Assembly: GCA_963660435.1 (NCBI GenBank) | Contig: CAVKYI010000053.1 | Span: 1 to 7,289 of the forward strand | Direction of reading: 5' to 3' | From: Hallerella sp963660435 | Lineage (GTDB): Bacteria; Fibrobacterota; Fibrobacteria; Fibrobacterales; Fibrobacteraceae | Length of the DNA: 7,289 nucleotides | Shown here: piece by piece, positions 6,060 through 7,289 of the stretch | How the letters are laid out: the number at the start of each line of letters is the position of its first letter | Position numbering within the stretch: the first letter of the stretch is position 1 | The notes under the pieces: generated by a model | Database searches by the model: none | The model's input: the letters and a program-made list of their open reading frames with translations, nothing else | What the model was told of the DNA's origin: nothing | Position numbers and translations under genes: made by a program

Positions 6060-7117
6060 AGAATCTTCTAATCCACGGGGATAATCTGGAAGCCTTGATT
6101 TATTTGCGCGACAGGCTCGGGATGAAAGGAAAGGTCGATTTGGTTTACATCGATCCGCCTTTCGCGACCGGCGGAGAGTTTAGGATAGACGAAAATGGCC
6201 GCGTGGCGACGATCAGCAGTTCGCCAAGAGGAACCGTCGCCTATTCCGACAAGTTGACGGGAAACGATTTTATCGAGTTCTTGCGCAAGCGCGTTGCCGT
6301 AATCCATGACTTGCTTTCCGACAGAGGTTCGTTCTATCTTCATATCGACTATAAAATCGGGCACTATGTAAAGGTGATGCTCGATACGATTTTTGGAATC
6401 GATAATTTCCGAAACGACATTACCCGCGTAAAATGCAATCCGAAGAATTTTTCGAGGATAGGCTATGGCAACATCAAGGACATGATTCTCTTTTACACAA
6501 AAGGGAAAAATCCGATTTGGCATGAACCGCGTGTTCCCATGTCTGGCGAAGAAATTGCAAGACTTTATTCCAAAGTGGATAGATCTGGTCGCCGTTACAC
6601 GACCGTTCCGATTCACGCCCCGGGCGAAACGCGGGATGGACTTTCCGCGCAAAGGTTCAAGGGCCTTTTGCCGCCATCCGGACGTCATTGGCGTTGTCGC
6701 GTTGAAGAACTCGAGGAACTCGACCGGCGAGGATTGATCGAATGGTCTTCCCGTGGGAATCCGCGCAAGATAAACTATGCGGACGACCATCTGACGAAAA
6801 AGCTCCAGGACATCTGGACTTTCAAGGATCCTGGAAAGCCGATTTATCCGACGGAGAAAAATCGCGAAATGCTTTCCACGATCATCAAGGCGTCTTCCGA
6901 TGAAGATTCGGTCGTGCTGGATTGTTTCGCCGGTTCCGGAGGCGCTCTTGTCGAAGCGAGCCTCTTGAACCGCAGATGGATTGGCGTTGACAACTCGAAG
7001 GCGGCTATCGAGGCGATTCGGAAGAATCTGAAAGAGAACATCCTTTCTGTGGACGAAGGAAACTTGTACGAATTTATCCGGCTGGAAGGGAGAAGACTGG
7101 ACAAAAACGGGGAATAG
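6056..7117 (+). CDS. Beta-class DNA methyltransferase of the R-M pair
   Basis: The 353-residue product is an S-adenosylmethionine-dependent amino-methyltransferase of the N6_N4_Mtase family, expected to protect the sites cut by the endonuclease. The catalytic motif DPPF (33-36) precedes YPTEKN (264-269) and the cofactor-binding FAGSGG (291-296); catalytic before cofactor motif is the beta-class order. The region between about 120 and 260 would hold the target recognition part. If the pair is Tsp45I-like the mark would be N6-methyladenine in GTSAC, though the motifs alone do not exclude N4-cytosine. Start ATG is preceded by GGAGG at 6047-6051, and overlaps the endonuclease stop, so the two are translationally coupled. 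All key motifs are present. Confidence 0.9.
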   Translation: MKNLLIHGDNLEALIYLRDRLGMKGKVDLVYIDPPFATGGEFRIDENGRVATISSSPRGTVAYSDKLTGNDFIEFLRKRVAVIHDLLSDRGSFYLHIDYKIGHYVKVMLDTIFGIDNFRNDITRVKCNPKNFSRIGYGNIKDMILFYTKGKNPIWHEPRVPMSGEEIARLYSKVDRSGRRYTTVPIHAPGETRDGLSAQRFKGLLPPSGRHWRCRVEELEELDRRGLIEWSSRGNPRKINYADDHLTKKLQDIWTFKDPGKPIYPTEKNREMLSTIIKASSDEDSVVLDCFAGSGGALVEASLLNRRWIGVDNSKAAIEAIRKNLKENILSVDEGNLYEFIRLEGRRLDKNGE

Positions 7118-7125
7118 GCGCGGAT

Positions 7126-7151
7126 GTTGTCTCCGGACAACGAAGTTTCTT
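7126..7151 (+). terminator. UNCG-type hairpin after the methyltransferase
   Basis: GTTGTC (7126-7131) pairs with GACAAC (7136-7141) around TCCG, a C(UNCG)G-type tetraloop when transcribed, which is unusually stable. A short T-rich stretch TTTCTT (7146-7151) follows after four bases. It begins 8 bp after the stop codon. A second small palindrome with A and T runs lies at 7157-7176 and may help in either direction. Confidence 0.45.
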
Positions 7152-7192
7152 GACAGGGAAAACTTTTTCCAAAAAGAAATCTTTATTATAAA

Positions 7193-7246
7193 GGTCACCT
7201 CTAAAAATTGCTTTGGTTAAGAAAATTTGAATGATACCAAGCGAAG
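7193..7246. repeat. Right arm of 54-bp inverted repeat
   Basis: This is the reverse complement of 1-54 with one mismatch. As on the left, it follows the 3' end of a gene and is preceded on the gene side by a small hairpin (CTTTA 7181-7185 with TAAAG 7189-7193). On the minus strand a TATAAT (plus-strand 7185-7190) lies just inside the repeat, so an inward minus-strand promoter is possible, but no good -35 was found. Confidence 0.9.
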
Positions 7247-7256
7247 GCAGGAATGA

Positions 7257-7289
7257 AAAGTGGCGAATACTGGATGTATTTGCCACTTT
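7257..7289. repeat. Terminal hairpin AAAGTGGC/GCCACTTT
   Basis: AAAGTGGC (7257-7264) pairs with GCCACTTT (7282-7289). Inside, AATAC (7266-7270) pairs with GTATT (7276-7280) around TGGAT, with one G-T pair joining the two stems. The result is a 14-pair stem, cut by the window end. Its place relative to the repeat core matches a smaller hairpin in the diverged copy (1473-1487), so it is probably part of the repeat unit. Confidence 0.75.

Noticed and set aside
6068..7198. 376-residue open frame on the minus strand
   Set aside because: It is antisense to the methyltransferase, whose motifs are complete, and has no protein features of its own.
1..7289. Insertion sequence or composite transposon
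   Set aside because: No transposase or recombinase is encoded, and no target-site duplication can be judged because the left end is at the window edge.

Overview
The window looks like an accessory segment of a Gram-negative bacterial chromosome with moderate GC. Several genes and one possible RNA start 10-35 bp after a TATATTT box. That habit, the protein style and a signal-peptide protein family rich in cysteine are reminiscent of Fibrobacter. This is an impression, not a proof; no rRNA or tRNA is present to settle it.

Layout. A 54-bp sequence sits at the left edge (1-54) and recurs inverted near the right edge (7193-7246) with one mismatch, so almost everything described here lies between two inverted repeats. 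Next to the left repeat, on the minus strand, is a complete HemY-type protoporphyrinogen oxidase gene (82-1419), the only housekeeping gene. Between its promoter and the next gene is a third, diverged copy of the same repeat (about 1470-1537).

Plus-strand genes 1550-4680 form a duplicated module. The fuller copy (2685-4680) has a TATATTT promoter, a small protein of unknown family, an overlapping open frame ending in a JAMM/DUF4329-like HxHP metalloprotein domain, and, joined by an ATGA overlap, an exported cysteine-rich protein. The shorter copy (1550-2643) has a similar promoter and leader joined directly to the last codons of the HxHP gene and then an intact exported protein. It therefore looks like a derivative that lost the HxHP gene. 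The downstream copy of the exported gene is broken by two extra T residues, each in a T run. The arrangement resembles toxin-immunity loci with orphan immunity genes, but that role is inferred.

Region 4681-5252 has no convincing gene. It contains a TATATTT box, two direct repeats 267 bp apart (each 27 bp) and, between them, an unusually well nested set of hairpins. This is a candidate structured RNA or structured mobile repeat.

The right third is a two-gene type II restriction-modification operon: a PD-(D/E)xK endonuclease resembling the Tsp45I (GTSAC) family (5253-6059) and a beta-class DNA methyltransferase (6056-7117), translationally coupled by ATGA. A hairpin terminator candidate follows, then the right inverted repeat and a strong terminal hairpin (7257-7289). 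Taken together this looks like a small defence/conflict island downstream of a heme biosynthesis gene.
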